From assembly GCA_023250195.1 (NCBI GenBank), contig JAHFBF010000004.1, forward strand, positions 193,675 to 257,674: 64,000 bases of DNA. Direction: 5' to 3'. Numbering within the stretch: the stretch's first letter is position 1; the number at the start of each line of letters is the position of its first letter. A model generated the notes under the pieces. That model was not told where the DNA came from and did no database searches. It saw only the letters and a program-made list of their open reading frames with translations. Shown here piece after piece: positions 16,532-24,859 of this stretch. This DNA comes from Candidatus Melainabacteria bacterium (GTDB taxonomy: Bacteria > Cyanobacteriota > Vampirovibrionia > 2-02-FULL-35-15). The position numbers and the translations under genes are program-made.

Positions 16532-17608
16532 ATGAAAAAGTTTTTGCGCAATCCAAAGGGTTCAAGAGATTGGCTTCCTAACGAAGTAATAAAACAGGAA
16601 TTTGTCAGAAAATCACTTGTTAAAGTTTTTGAGTTATGGGGATACCAGCCCATTCAAACACCTATATTAATTAACTGGGACACCTTAACACATGGGAGCA
16701 CAAAGCTCTCAGACATTGCGTTTAAGCTAATTGGTCAACAGGGGGATCTTTTGGCACTAAGAGCTGATCTCACCACGCCAATAGCTAGAGTAACTGCTGA
16801 AAGACTAAAAGGAGAGAAATTACCGTTTAGGTTTTATTATGTAGGAAAAGTTTTCAGATATCATGCTAGAAAAACTACAAATGAAAGAGAACTATACCAG
16901 GTAGGAATTGAGCTGATTGGTGCAAAAGAAGGGGCATCGGATCTTGAATGCTTAAAAATACTTCTTGAGAGTTTTAATAAATTAGGACTAAAAAAATATC
17001 TTGTTTCGATTAATCATACAGATCTCTGGAATGAGCTTTTTAAGTATTTTGGGGATATTGCGATTGAGTTATATAAAGCGCTTTCTAAAAAAGATTTCAT
17101 TTTGTTTAAATCAATTATAAATAAATCAAGCCTATCCAAATCAGAAAAAATATTCTGGAATGAATTGATAAAAATTAAAGGAAACAGGGGAGCAATAGCG
17201 CACATAAAAAAATCCGGCGGATTAAAAAAGAGGCTAAGTAAAGTTGTTTCCTCTTTTGAAAAAATCAATGGTTTGTTTGGGGACAATGTCCAGATTGATT
17301 TGAGCTTAACCAGTGATTTAGATTATTACACAGGAATCTATTTTGAAGCAATTACTCCATATGTAGGAAGAAATCTTGGTTCTGGTGGAAGATATGATCA
17401 ATTAATCAACAATTTTGGATTTAATATTCCAGCTATTGGATTTTCACTTTGTCTTGAAGATTTACTCTTAGCCCTTGAATTGCAGGGGAAAACTTTTGAA
17501 GGGTTTAAACTCCCCAAACTTTTTTCATCCGGTAAGAACATTAAAAAAACCTTTGATGCTATAAATAAACTACACAAAAAAAATAAAAGCGCAACTTTAA
17601 AGCTATGA
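16532..17608 (+). CDS. hisZ: ATP phosphoribosyltransferase regulatory subunit HisZ
   Basis: A 358-aa class II HisRS-like protein: NPKGSRDWLPNEV at the N-terminus, motif 2-like FYYVGKVFRYHARKTTNERELYQVGIELIG, and GRNLGSGGRYDQLI. It lacks the C-terminal anticodon-binding domain of histidyl-tRNA synthetase. Its stop overlaps the start of a short-form HisG by 4 bp. Short HisG needs HisZ as regulatory subunit in the first step of histidine biosynthesis, so context and length both favour HisZ over HisS. Confidence 0.9.
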   Translation: MKKFLRNPKGSRDWLPNEVIKQEFVRKSLVKVFELWGYQPIQTPILINWDTLTHGSTKLSDIAFKLIGQQGDLLALRADLTTPIARVTAERLKGEKLPFRFYYVGKVFRYHARKTTNERELYQVGIELIGAKEGASDLECLKILLESFNKLGLKKYLVSINHTDLWNELFKYFGDIAIELYKALSKKDFILFKSIINKSSLSKSEKIFWNELIKIKGNRGAIAHIKKSGGLKKRLSKVVSSFEKINGLFGDNVQIDLSLTSDLDYYTGIYFEAITPYVGRNLGSGGRYDQLINNFGFNIPAIGFSLCLEDLLLALELQGKTFEGFKLPKLFSSGKNIKKTFDAINKLHKKNKSATLKL

Positions 17609-18228
17609 AAACATCTAGAGATGAATTAACAATTGCTATTCCAAAAGGCTTTTTACATGATGGAAGTTACAAGTATCTTTCGTCACTGGGAATTAATTTT
17701 GAAACAGAAAGTTCACGGGACCTGCTTTTCTATGATAAAAAAAATAAGATAAAAGGACTTCTTGTAAGGCCAAGTGATGTAAGTGTTTATGTTGAACATG
17801 GGAGTGCAGATCTTGGAATTGTTGGATCTGATCTTTTAATGGAGCAGGCACCGGATGTTATAAAGCTAAAGGATCTGCATTTTGGAAAATGTAAGCTTGT
17901 GCTGGCGGTAAAAAAAGATTCAATGTATAGGAAATCAGAAGATCTTCCTGCTAATTCAAAAATTGCTACCAAGTTTACAAAACTTGCAAATGATTTTATT
18001 CATAAAAAAGGACTTTCTGCTGAAGTTATCAAGCTTTATGGTTCTGTGGAATTAGCTCCAATATTAAGTTTAAGCGATGCCATAATTGATCTTGTTGCTA
18101 CCGGAAAAACATTAAAAGCAAATAATTTAGTTTCTATTGAAACAATTTTAGAAAGCAGTGCAATCTTGGTTGCAAACCCTGTAGCATTTAAGTTTAAGAA
18201 ATCTATAATTAGCCTTATGCTTGATTAA
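17605..18228 (+). CDS. hisG: ATP phosphoribosyltransferase, short form
   Basis: A 207-aa enzyme for condensation of ATP and PRPP, the first step of histidine synthesis. Recognisable pieces are IAIPKGFL, LVRPSDVSVYVEHGSADLGIVGSDLL and the phosphate-binding region IIDLVATGKTLKANNL. It lacks the C-terminal histidine-sensing domain of the long form, matching its coupling to hisZ (4-bp overlap). hisD is at 29768-31042, so the his genes are scattered. Confidence 0.95.
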   Translation: MKTSRDELTIAIPKGFLHDGSYKYLSSLGINFETESSRDLLFYDKKNKIKGLLVRPSDVSVYVEHGSADLGIVGSDLLMEQAPDVIKLKDLHFGKCKLVLAVKKDSMYRKSEDLPANSKIATKFTKLANDFIHKKGLSAEVIKLYGSVELAPILSLSDAIIDLVATGKTLKANNLVSIETILESSAILVANPVAFKFKKSIISLMLD

Positions 18229-18299
18229 GAACCTTTCGCTTAAAAAGTTTAGGTTAAGATAAGTGGAATTAATTTTAATTAAAAAACCTGAAATGCCTC

Positions 18300-18328
18300 T
18301 AGACAAATTGTCCTAAATACTTTACAAT
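18300..18328 (+). promoter_or_regulatory. Candidate sigma70-type promoter
   Basis: TAGACA at 18300-18305, a 17-bp spacer, and TACAAT at 18323-18328, 38 bp upstream of the ATG of the beta-helix protein. The RBS AGGAGTAAGGG lies between. Confidence 0.5.
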
Positions 18329-18365
18329 AGCAACAAGTAATAAAACATAACTAGGAGTAAGGGAC

Positions 18366-18887
18366 ATGAACCTCTGGATGGTCCTTAATAGAGCTTTTTG
18401 GAATAGAAAAGCTAAGCCACGCTTTTCTGCAAACGTTCAGTGTCTCACTGATGGTGAAACCATTGGAGAGGTTTCTGTTGGAGAAAATACGAATATTGGA
18501 AAGAGCAAAATAATTTCAAGAAACAGTTCTATTATTGAAATTGGCAGAAATACGAACATAAGAGATCATGTTTTGATTTATGCGGATGAACCAGATTCTG
18601 CAAAATCAAACGACATATTTATAGGAAATAAAGTTTTTATATCAAGTGATGTTGAAATCTATGGACCAGCTTTAATTTCTGATGAAACATTTATTGGCAA
18701 TAAAACAATGATAATAAATTCAGACATTGGAAAAGGCTGTCTGATTGAAGACAATGTTCTGATTAAGAATGTTGTTATCCCTTCAAATATAGTTATTCCA
18801 AGCAGATCTGTAATTGATTCAACGGAAAGTTTAAATGAAGTAATTAATAGTAGTAATAAAGGAGACTGTTGTGAGATTTTTTATTAA
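18366..18887 (+). CDS. Left-handed beta-helix protein resembling the gamma-carbonic-anhydrase domain of CcmM, without zinc histidines
   Basis: A 173-aa protein made of hexapeptide repeats (IGEVSVGENTNIGKSK and so on). From residue 56 on it follows the remembered CcmM gamma-CA domain nearly register for register: EIGRNTNIRDHVLIY, IFIGNKVFISSDVEIYGPA, FIGNKTMIINSDIGKGCLI, NVVIPSNIVIPSRSVI. At the three zinc-histidine positions of gamma-CA it has Y72, S94 and Y99, so carbonic anhydrase activity is unlikely. It carries its own promoter candidate and RBS and is not in an operon. The alternative is a generic hexapeptide protein. Function unknown. Confidence 0.7.
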   Translation: MNLWMVLNRAFWNRKAKPRFSANVQCLTDGETIGEVSVGENTNIGKSKIISRNSSIIEIGRNTNIRDHVLIYADEPDSAKSNDIFIGNKVFISSDVEIYGPALISDETFIGNKTMIINSDIGKGCLIEDNVLIKNVVIPSNIVIPSRSVIDSTESLNEVINSSNKGDCCEIFY

Positions 18888-18903
18888 AGATAAAGGAGGG
18901 CAG

Positions 18904-19836
18904 CTATCTTGATTTTAAGAAATTATTTTCACCTTTTGAGTTATAAAGCGTATTTCTCCACCTGCTTGCAAGATTTAATTTCTTATGTAAATTCTTTGAT
19001 TTTGTTTTTGCCATTTTAAGAATATCTTTTAACTCTTTAATGTATACAGGAAGCAGTTTCTGGAGTATAGAATTGTTTGAAGTTAATAAACCGGAGTTCA
19101 TTTCTGGATTTCCCCCAGCAATTCTTGTAATATCCCTGAAACCGCTTGAAGCAAAAGTTGATGCTAATTTTCTAAAGTAGGATTCTTTTATTGTTTGGCA
19201 TAGCCCGATTGATGCAAGAAGCGGCAGGTGACTTATAAGTGCCACAGCTTCATCATGTTCTTCAGGAGTAGTGATTACTGGTTTTGCACCAATTTTTTTT
19301 ATAATTGTTTGTATTGTTGTTATTGATTTTTTATCTTTAGCTGTGGGAGTTAAGATCCAGGCACAGTTTTTAAATAAGTTTTTTTGTGCTGCAGAAAATC
19401 CGGATTTTTCTGTTCCTGCCATGGGATGTCCGCCAATAAAAAAACTGTAAGGGCGTGATTTATCACGCCCTGTTAATGGTTCATTAGTAAGAAAATGTTT
19501 ATCTGCATAATCACAAATCTCACTTTTTGTACTGCCAACATCTGAGATAATAATTCCTGGTTTTAGCTTTAATCCTGAAATTTTACTTAGGTAGTTTGTT
19601 ATTAAATGCAATGGAGTGCAAATAAAAATCAAATCAATATTTTCCAATGATTTGGGACTAAGCTTTGTATAACCTTTAGTGATCGCTTTTTCTTTTAATG
19701 CTAATTTTATTGTCTTTAAGCTTTTTGTTATGCCGGTAACTTTGTAACCTTTTTCTTTTAAGGCTTTTGCAAGCGATCCTCCAATCAATCCAAGACCAAT
19801 TATTGCGATTTGTTTTAGATTACTTTTAGATGTCAT
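18904..19836 (-). CDS. tyrA: Prephenate/arogenate dehydrogenase with an in-frame palindrome insert
   Basis: A 310-aa NAD(P)-dependent enzyme of tyrosine biosynthesis. The Rossmann start is IAIIGLGLIGGSLAKAL, followed by FICTPLH, SDVGSTKSEI, and the catalytic HPMAGTEKSGF (H137). Between the KSEI helix and GGHPMAG there is an unusual stretch (about residues 116-131, NEPLTGRDKSRPYS) encoded by a palindromic repeat at 19446-19473; the frame is kept. The stop is 17 bp from the end of the convergent beta-helix gene. Confidence 0.92.
   Translation of the reverse strand: MTSKSNLKQIAIIGLGLIGGSLAKALKEKGYKVTGITKSLKTIKLALKEKAITKGYTKLSPKSLENIDLIFICTPLHLITNYLSKISGLKLKPGIIISDVGSTKSEICDYADKHFLTNEPLTGRDKSRPYSFFIGGHPMAGTEKSGFSAAQKNLFKNCAWILTPTAKDKKSITTIQTIIKKIGAKPVITTPEEHDEAVALISHLPLLASIGLCQTIKESYFRKLASTFASSGFRDITRIAGGNPEMNSGLLTSNNSILQKLLPVYIKELKDILKMAKTKSKNLHKKLNLASRWRNTLYNSKGENNFLKSR
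19446..19473. repeat. 28-bp GTA...TAC palindrome inside tyrA
   Basis: The core gggcgtgat/atcacgccc forms a 9-bp perfect stem with a 2-nt loop; the outer bases are degenerate. On the coding strand it reads as TGRDKSRPY. It belongs to the 28-bp palindrome family seen at seven other sites. Confidence 0.75.
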
Positions 19837-19852
19837 TTAAATATTATATTCT

Positions 19853-19880
19853 GTAGATACGTTGCATGCAACGTTCTGCC
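19853..19880. repeat. 28-bp palindrome between tyrA and pdxJ
   Basis: Starts gtagatac and has a perfect 16-bp core palindrome acgttgcatgcaacgt; the right outer arm is degenerate. It lies in the divergent gap between tyrA and pdxJ. Confidence 0.65.
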
Positions 19881-19903
19881 AAAATTATCGCTATAATTTC
19901 TAT

Positions 19904-20650
19904 ATGCCAAAACTCTGTATAAATATTGATCATATTGCTACTGTCCGTGAAGCCAGGAAAACTATTGAGCCTGATCCGATACTTGGTGCACAACTTGCAA
20001 TACAAGGTGGTGCAGATGGAATAACTGTTCATTTGCGTGAAGACAGACGACATATTAATGACAGGGATGTACTTTTGCTAAGTCAGAATATAAAAAATGT
20101 TCTTTTTACTCTGGAAATGGCTGCAACGGATGAGATGCTTGAAATATCTTCAAAGGTAAAGCCGGGACTTATTACACTTGTACCTGAAAAAAGACAGGAA
20201 TTAACTACTGAGGGAGGATTAAATGTAATTGGTCAGAAGAAATATTTAAGTGATTATACTTCCAAACTTCATAAAAATAATTTAACTGTAAGCATTTTTA
20301 TAAATGCAGATAAAGAGCAGATAAAAATAGCAAAAGAGATTGGGGCTGACTTTGTAGAGATTCATACAGGTTCATATGCGGAAAATCCAAATGAAAAAGA
20401 GTTTAATATAGTAAAAGAAGCAGTTGAATATGCCAGAGTACTTGGACTAAAAACAAATGCAGGACATGGACTAAATTATCAAAATACAGGATTGATAGCA
20501 GCTGTTAAAGGAGTTGAACAGTTACATATAGGCCACTCGATTATAAGCAGAGCGGTAATAGTGGGTATTAAAGAAGCTGTCAGGGAAATGAAAAAACTAG
20601 TTGAAGAATCAAAGATATATAAAGAAGCAGAGAAAATCTCAGGGAATTAA
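19904..20650 (+). CDS. pdxJ: Pyridoxine 5'-phosphate synthase
   Basis: A 248-aa TIM-barrel enzyme that joins 1-deoxyxylulose 5-phosphate and aminoacetone phosphate in vitamin B6 synthesis. The family signature is present: LCINIDHIATVREARK, GADGITVHLREDRRHI, KPGLITLVPE, and GLKTNAGHGLNYQN. The start is the ATG at 19904 (MPKLCINIDH); a possible upstream TTG at 19862 would lie within the palindromic repeat and add 14 non-conserved residues. Followed by a terminator at 20752. Confidence 0.95.
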   Translation: MPKLCINIDHIATVREARKTIEPDPILGAQLAIQGGADGITVHLREDRRHINDRDVLLLSQNIKNVLFTLEMAATDEMLEISSKVKPGLITLVPEKRQELTTEGGLNVIGQKKYLSDYTSKLHKNNLTVSIFINADKEQIKIAKEIGADFVEIHTGSYAENPNEKEFNIVKEAVEYARVLGLKTNAGHGLNYQNTGLIAAVKGVEQLHIGHSIISRAVIVGIKEAVREMKKLVEESKIYKEAEKISGN

Positions 20651-20751
20651 GTTTTTATTAAAATAATATTTATTTTTAATAGTGTTAGCCTATGTTATAA
20701 AGGCCACCTTCCGTGGAATAATATATTCACGTTAAATTAAAGAAGAGAGAT

Positions 20752-20776
20752 AAAGAACCCTACGGTTCTTTTTTTG
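20752..20776 (+). terminator. Rho-independent terminator after pdxJ
   Basis: An 8-bp stem aaagaacc/ggttcttt with loop ctac, followed by a T-run. Located about 100 bp after the pdxJ stop. Confidence 0.8.
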
Positions 20777-20805
20777 TTTTTGGATATCGATTATTAATTG
20801 TTTCT

Positions 20806-20833
20806 GTAGGGGCATAGCATGCTATGCCCCTAC
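20806..20833. repeat. Perfect 28-bp palindrome upstream of nagZ
   Basis: gtaggggcatagca and its exact reverse complement tgctatgcccctac, 14 bp each, directly adjoining. It is one of two perfect copies of the GTA...TAC palindrome family in the window and abuts the nagZ start. Confidence 0.9.
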
Positions 20834-20850
20834 ATTGTTATTATGGTTAT

Positions 20851-22368
20851 GTGATTATTGATTTACAGAAAAAACTAGGACAATTGTTCTTTGTTGGATT
20901 TGAGGGATATACCTTAACAAGAGAGGTGAAACAATTTTTAAGAACGGTCCAACCCGGTGGAATAATTTTTTTTGAATGTAATATAAAGAATAAGAAACAA
21001 GTAAAAAAACTAATTAACGAGATAAATAACTGTATTGAAATAAAACCTTTTATTGCAGTTGATCAGGAAGGTGGATCTGTAGAAAGACTTAGAAATATTT
21101 GTACCTCTCTGCCAAGTATGTGGGGATTATCAAAGGTTGGACTGAAAGAACTTCTTGAAGTTCAGAAAATAATTATAAATGAACTTTTAGAACTTGGTTT
21201 TAATATGAACTTTTCCCCTGTTCTGGATGTTAATTCGAATCCGGCAAACCCAATAATAGGAACAAGAGCTATAAGCCATAAGCCGGAAATCGTGGCAGAC
21301 TATGGAGCAAAAATCATTGAACTTTACTTAAAAAATAAAATAATATCAGTAGCAAAACATTTTCCCGGACATGGAGATTTAAATATTGATTCACACTTAA
21401 GGCTTCCGATATTAAACAAAGACAAAAGCAAATTAAACAACTTTGAATTTATACCATTTAAAAAAGCAATAAAAATCAAAGTCCCAGTAATTATGCTCGG
21501 ACATATACAGCTTCCAAAAATCGAAAATGACAAAAAGATACCCTCATCACTATCAAAAAAAATAATTGATGGGATTCTTAGAAAAGAATTAGGTTTTAAA
21601 GGATTAATAATTACTGATGAACTTAATATGAAAGGAATAACAAAAAACTTTTCATTGGAACAGGCTTTATTGAAGGCAGTTCAAGCTGGGGCTGATTTGA
21701 TTTTGTTGAATCAATTTATACAGAGTACTTCTAAGGTCTATAAAAAGATCTTTGACAATATTCAAAAAGATAAACATTTGCAAAAAAGAATTGAAGAATC
21801 ATATAAAAGAATAATTACAATGAAGAAACAATTGTTCATAGGTGTAAAGGCAGATTTTGTAAAGGCAGGTTTTAAACCTGTCTCGATAGCCTCAACATCA
21901 AAGCATCAATTGCTTTCACAAAACCTTGCAAGTAAAGTTGTCCATTGGATTAAACGAGATTTATTCTTTAAATCAGTAATAAAGAATGAAAGTTTAGAAA
22001 TTATTTATCCAAAAACACATAGACTAAAAAAAGAAGATATTGAGGCTATTTTAAAAACTTTTAAGACTAAAGAGTTCAAATTATATGAATACGGGATGAA
22101 TCCAAAAATACAGGAGATAGTATCCATAAATAAGAGACTTAAGAAAAACACAAGAAAGATTGTAATCACTTATGATATTTCTGCCTGGAAGGGACAAAAA
22201 TCACTGGTTGAAACATTTGTGGGGAATTATCCTGATTTAATAATCATTTCAGCCGGGCTGGAAAATGACCTAGAGCTAACCCCAAAGATAAAGAACTTTA
22301 TTGCTGCTTATGCACCAAACTATGTTTCTTTAATGGCTGCCTTTAATAAGCTTTTTATTCAAAAGTAA
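20851..22368 (+). CDS. nagZ: Beta-N-acetylhexosaminidase, glycoside hydrolase family 3
   Basis: About 505 aa. The GH3 domain (residues 1-330) has QLFFVGFEGY, AVDQEGGSVERL, the KHFPGHGDLNIDSH catalytic loop, and the nucleophile region ITDELNMKGI. NagZ removes GlcNAc from muropeptide anhydro-sugars, consistent with anmK at 51855 in wall recycling. A C-terminal extension of about 170 residues follows, with a degenerate palindrome insert near its start. The start is uncertain: GTG at 20851 gives VIIDLQKKLGQ; an ATG at 20824 lies inside the 28-bp palindrome. Confidence 0.88.
   Translation: MIIDLQKKLGQLFFVGFEGYTLTREVKQFLRTVQPGGIIFFECNIKNKKQVKKLINEINNCIEIKPFIAVDQEGGSVERLRNICTSLPSMWGLSKVGLKELLEVQKIIINELLELGFNMNFSPVLDVNSNPANPIIGTRAISHKPEIVADYGAKIIELYLKNKIISVAKHFPGHGDLNIDSHLRLPILNKDKSKLNNFEFIPFKKAIKIKVPVIMLGHIQLPKIENDKKIPSSLSKKIIDGILRKELGFKGLIITDELNMKGITKNFSLEQALLKAVQAGADLILLNQFIQSTSKVYKKIFDNIQKDKHLQKRIEESYKRIITMKKQLFIGVKADFVKAGFKPVSIASTSKHQLLSQNLASKVVHWIKRDLFFKSVIKNESLEIIYPKTHRLKKEDIEAILKTFKTKEFKLYEYGMNPKIQEIVSINKRLKKNTRKIVITYDISAWKGQKSLVETFVGNYPDLIIISAGLENDLELTPKIKNFIAAYAPNYVSLMAAFNKLFIQK
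21859..21887. repeat. Palindrome inside nagZ
   Basis: gtaaaggcaggttt and aaacctgtctcgat flank a single central t: a degenerate copy of the GTA...TAC palindrome, read in frame as VKAGFKPVS at the junction between the GH3 domain and the C-terminal extension. Confidence 0.65.
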
Positions 22369-22463
22369 TTAATTTTGCTGTTTTGAGAAGCCAAAACCTT
22401 TTCTTAACCGTTATCATGTAAGTTAGCCCTACCACATAAGAGACCTTATGGAGATTTCCCAAC

Positions 22464-22907
22464 ATGGTGTTTAAATATCGTTTAGAAAAAGTATTGAAGA
22501 TTCGAGAAGAAGAACTCGATGAAGCTATTCTTGAAATGAAGAAAGCAGAAGACCATTTAAGAAAAGTTTCATATGAATTAAGCACAACTACTGAAAATAG
22601 GAATGATTTACACGCAGAACTTATTAGAGAAGGGATATCACGTGCAACTCTTTATGTAAGAAGAATAAAACAATTAAACGATAAGATTGTACAACTTGAA
22701 AAAGATGTACAGGCTGCTCAGGGACAATTAATCAAAGCAAAAGAAGAAGTTAAAGAAGCAAAGATGAAACTTGAAGCACTAAAAAGACATAAACAAAAGA
22801 AAGAAAAAGATTATACCGAGGAACAGAGCAGACTAGAAAGAATTAGGCTTGATGAAATCGGAATTCTAAACCACACTAGAGAACTTTTGGAAAGCAGAGA
22901 GGGATAA
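22464..22907 (+). CDS. fliJ: Flagellar export chaperone FliJ-like protein
   Basis: A 147-aa, almost entirely coiled-coil protein starting FKYRLEKVLKIREEELDEA, the typical FliJ N-terminus. FliJ is the stalk of the flagellar export ATPase. The next gene starts directly after its stop, and it precedes a FliK-like and a FlgF/FlgG-like gene, which supports the call. The upstream region shares a motif with the upstream region of the latter gene (see findings). Confidence 0.8.
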   Translation: MVFKYRLEKVLKIREEELDEAILEMKKAEDHLRKVSYELSTTTENRNDLHAELIREGISRATLYVRRIKQLNDKIVQLEKDVQAAQGQLIKAKEEVKEAKMKLEALKRHKQKKEKDYTEEQSRLERIRLDEIGILNHTRELLESREG

Positions 22908-23693
22908 ATGTTAAACGGTTATATACAATTCAATGAACTAGACTCGTTCAGGCAGGCAAACTCACTACTGAAAAATCCTTCTGTAGCTTCTTTCGATGAA
23001 GCTTTTGAACAGGTTTTAGAAGCACAAGTAAAAGAAACAAGCAGAAATGCAAAAGATAAGGCAAATGAAATTGCAGAAGAATCATCAAGTGGAAGTAAAA
23101 AGAAAATAAAAGAAAATAATCCAAATACTTTATCTGATATTACACAAATTACAAAAAATGCTGAAAAAGGTTTATCTAACGAGGTAAGAAGTACATATCA
23201 ACTATTAGAGAAATTCAAGAATAGAAAGAAAGCTCAGGATGAAGATTGTCCAAAAGGAGCAAGACAACAACTCATGGAAAATGCAAACTTTGCTGGTCAG
23301 GCAATGTTTCAACAGGTTGCTGATCAGGGTCAAAGAAGAGCTACTAAGTCTCAAATGCTTGCTGCCTGGGAAAAATTTGCACCAACAATTACTGAAGATA
23401 TAACTAAAAAATCAGTAAGAATTGATATTCCCATGATTAACGATGTTCAGGCTATTGTTCTTAGGATGCACTCTGATAAAAGTATCACAGCCTCTTTGCT
23501 TGGATCGAATGAGATGGGAGAGCTTCTTAAGCAAAGCAAAGATAAACTTGATCGCAATCTGAGACATCACCATTTATCCTTAAGAGAATTTAATGTTTAC
23601 AGATCTGAACTTGAATTCACAAATGAATCAGGCACGAAAAAAAAGAAGAAAAAATCAATAGAATCAAATAAACAAGTTTTAGACATAATGTAA
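22908..23693 (+). CDS. FliK-like flagellar hook-length protein (tentative)
   Basis: A 261-aa protein beginning directly after fliJ. The first 130 residues are polar and low-complexity; the C-terminal part (about 170-240) has alternating strand/helix character (SVRIDIPMINDVQAIVLRMHSDKSITASLL, then GELLKQSKDKLDRNLRHHHLSLREF), as in the C-terminal domain of FliK. It ends with a basic run. The name rests on position and this weak resemblance. RBS GAGGG is within the end of fliJ. Confidence 0.5.
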   Translation: MLNGYIQFNELDSFRQANSLLKNPSVASFDEAFEQVLEAQVKETSRNAKDKANEIAEESSSGSKKKIKENNPNTLSDITQITKNAEKGLSNEVRSTYQLLEKFKNRKKAQDEDCPKGARQQLMENANFAGQAMFQQVADQGQRRATKSQMLAAWEKFAPTITEDITKKSVRIDIPMINDVQAIVLRMHSDKSITASLLGSNEMGELLKQSKDKLDRNLRHHHLSLREFNVYRSELEFTNESGTKKKKKKSIESNKQVLDIM

Positions 23694-23700
23694 CCTTATG

Positions 23701-23797
23701 GTCATTGCGAGCCAAACAAAGTGAGGTGTGGCAACCTAGAACAATTTGTGCAAGTTAGATCGGGATTGCTTCGTCATTAATGCTCCTCGCAATAACA
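23701..23797. repeat. Interspersed MITE-like repeat, family A
   Basis: Starts gtcattgcgagccaaacaaag and ends gctcctcgcaataac, with gaggtgtggcaa and gggattgcttcg inside. It separates the FliK-like gene from the FlgF/FlgG-like gene. Confidence 0.8.
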
Positions 23798-23905
23798 GCT
23801 AAAAAAAATTTTAATTTCAAAATCTTTTCTTAACCAACATAATGTAATGTACCCATACCTCACAAAGGGTATATTAACCCTTATTGAAGCAGGAGCAAAA
23901 AGAAT

Positions 23906-24787
23906 ATGTTAAATGCAACTACCATAGCAGCAAATTCAGCTCAGTCAACATTAGAAATGATTGATTTTTTAACTGAGAATATTGTTAATGGTGAAACACC
24001 TGGTTATAACGCAAAAAGATTTGCATTTAAAGATTACTTATATGGTGGTGTAATGGAAAATACCGGTTATTCCTGGAGACAGGGAAAACAGCTTGTTAGA
24101 GTGGGTGAGCCAACTAAAATGATGCTCAGAGGAAAGGGTTTCTTTACAGTTTTAAATCCAGAAAATAATGAAGTAGTTTACACAAGGCTTGGTGACTTTC
24201 ACTTTGATAAAAATGGATATCTTGCATCAAATGAAGGTCTATTGGTATTAGGAACACCACTCCAGTCAAATGTTCAGGTGTTGGGAAATTCTAAATATAA
24301 CAAACTAGGACCAAAGTTTGAATTTGATGTTTTTGCAGATCCACTAAGTAATCCTTCAAGGAGAAATTATCCTCAAGTTGGCCCCGGTCAGGAAGCTGGA
24401 AAACCACAACCAATTAATCTTGGAATTGATCCAACAAATGGATTATATCTAGGAAAATATGAAAAAATTAGAATTGATAAAAGTGGAACTATCTGGGGAA
24501 AATATGGTGATAGCGAAGTCTCGCTGTATAAAGTGGCCACACGTAATTTCCAAAATTTAAACGGTTTAAAAAATTTCCGCGATACTTACTGGAAAGAAAC
24601 TTCTGAAAGTGGACCTCCACTTCCGTGTAGTGCACTTGTTCTCAACGAAGCTTTAGAAAAATCCAACATCTGGACTAAAGTTGAAATTGATTACATCATT
24701 GAAGCTCAAAGACAATATGCTGCAGCAATTAATTCACACAAAGTTGCTGACAAATTAGTTCAACAGGCTATTGAACTTGTTGGTTAA
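23906..24787 (+). CDS. Flagellar hook/basal-body rod protein (FlgF/FlgG family)
   Basis: A 293-aa protein with the N-terminal rod motif (NIVNGETPGYNAKR, a variant of ANxxTPGFK), the central GKGFFTVLNPENNEVVYTRLGDFHFDKNGYL segment, and the C-terminal LEKSNIWTKVEIDYIIEAQRQYAAAIN helix. These three are diagnostic for axial proteins of the FlgE/F/G group; length is near FlgG/FlgF. Exact member unclear. RBS AGGAG. A strong terminator follows at 24830. Confidence 0.88.
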   Translation: MLNATTIAANSAQSTLEMIDFLTENIVNGETPGYNAKRFAFKDYLYGGVMENTGYSWRQGKQLVRVGEPTKMMLRGKGFFTVLNPENNEVVYTRLGDFHFDKNGYLASNEGLLVLGTPLQSNVQVLGNSKYNKLGPKFEFDVFADPLSNPSRRNYPQVGPGQEAGKPQPINLGIDPTNGLYLGKYEKIRIDKSGTIWGKYGDSEVSLYKVATRNFQNLNGLKNFRDTYWKETSESGPPLPCSALVLNEALEKSNIWTKVEIDYIIEAQRQYAAAINSHKVADKLVQQAIELVG

Positions 24788-24829
24788 TCCCACCCAATTA
24801 CCCCTGTCAACCAGCAAGTTCATGTAAGA

Positions 24830-24858
24830 GCCCCCGAAGTGTCGGGGGCGTTTTTTTA
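24830..24858 (+). terminator. Strong rho-independent terminator
   Basis: A GC-rich 8-bp stem gcccccga/tcgggggc with loop agtg, followed by gttttttta. Located 43 bp after the FlgF/FlgG-like stop. Confidence 0.92.
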
Positions 24859-24859
24859 T

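Noticed and set aside
16532-17608. Histidyl-tRNA synthetase
   Set aside because: The anticodon-binding domain is missing and the gene overlaps a short-form hisG, so HisZ fits better.
19862-19903. Longer pdxJ start at TTG 19862
   Set aside because: The 14 extra codons come from the palindromic repeat, and PdxJ proteins begin at the LxINIDHIA motif.
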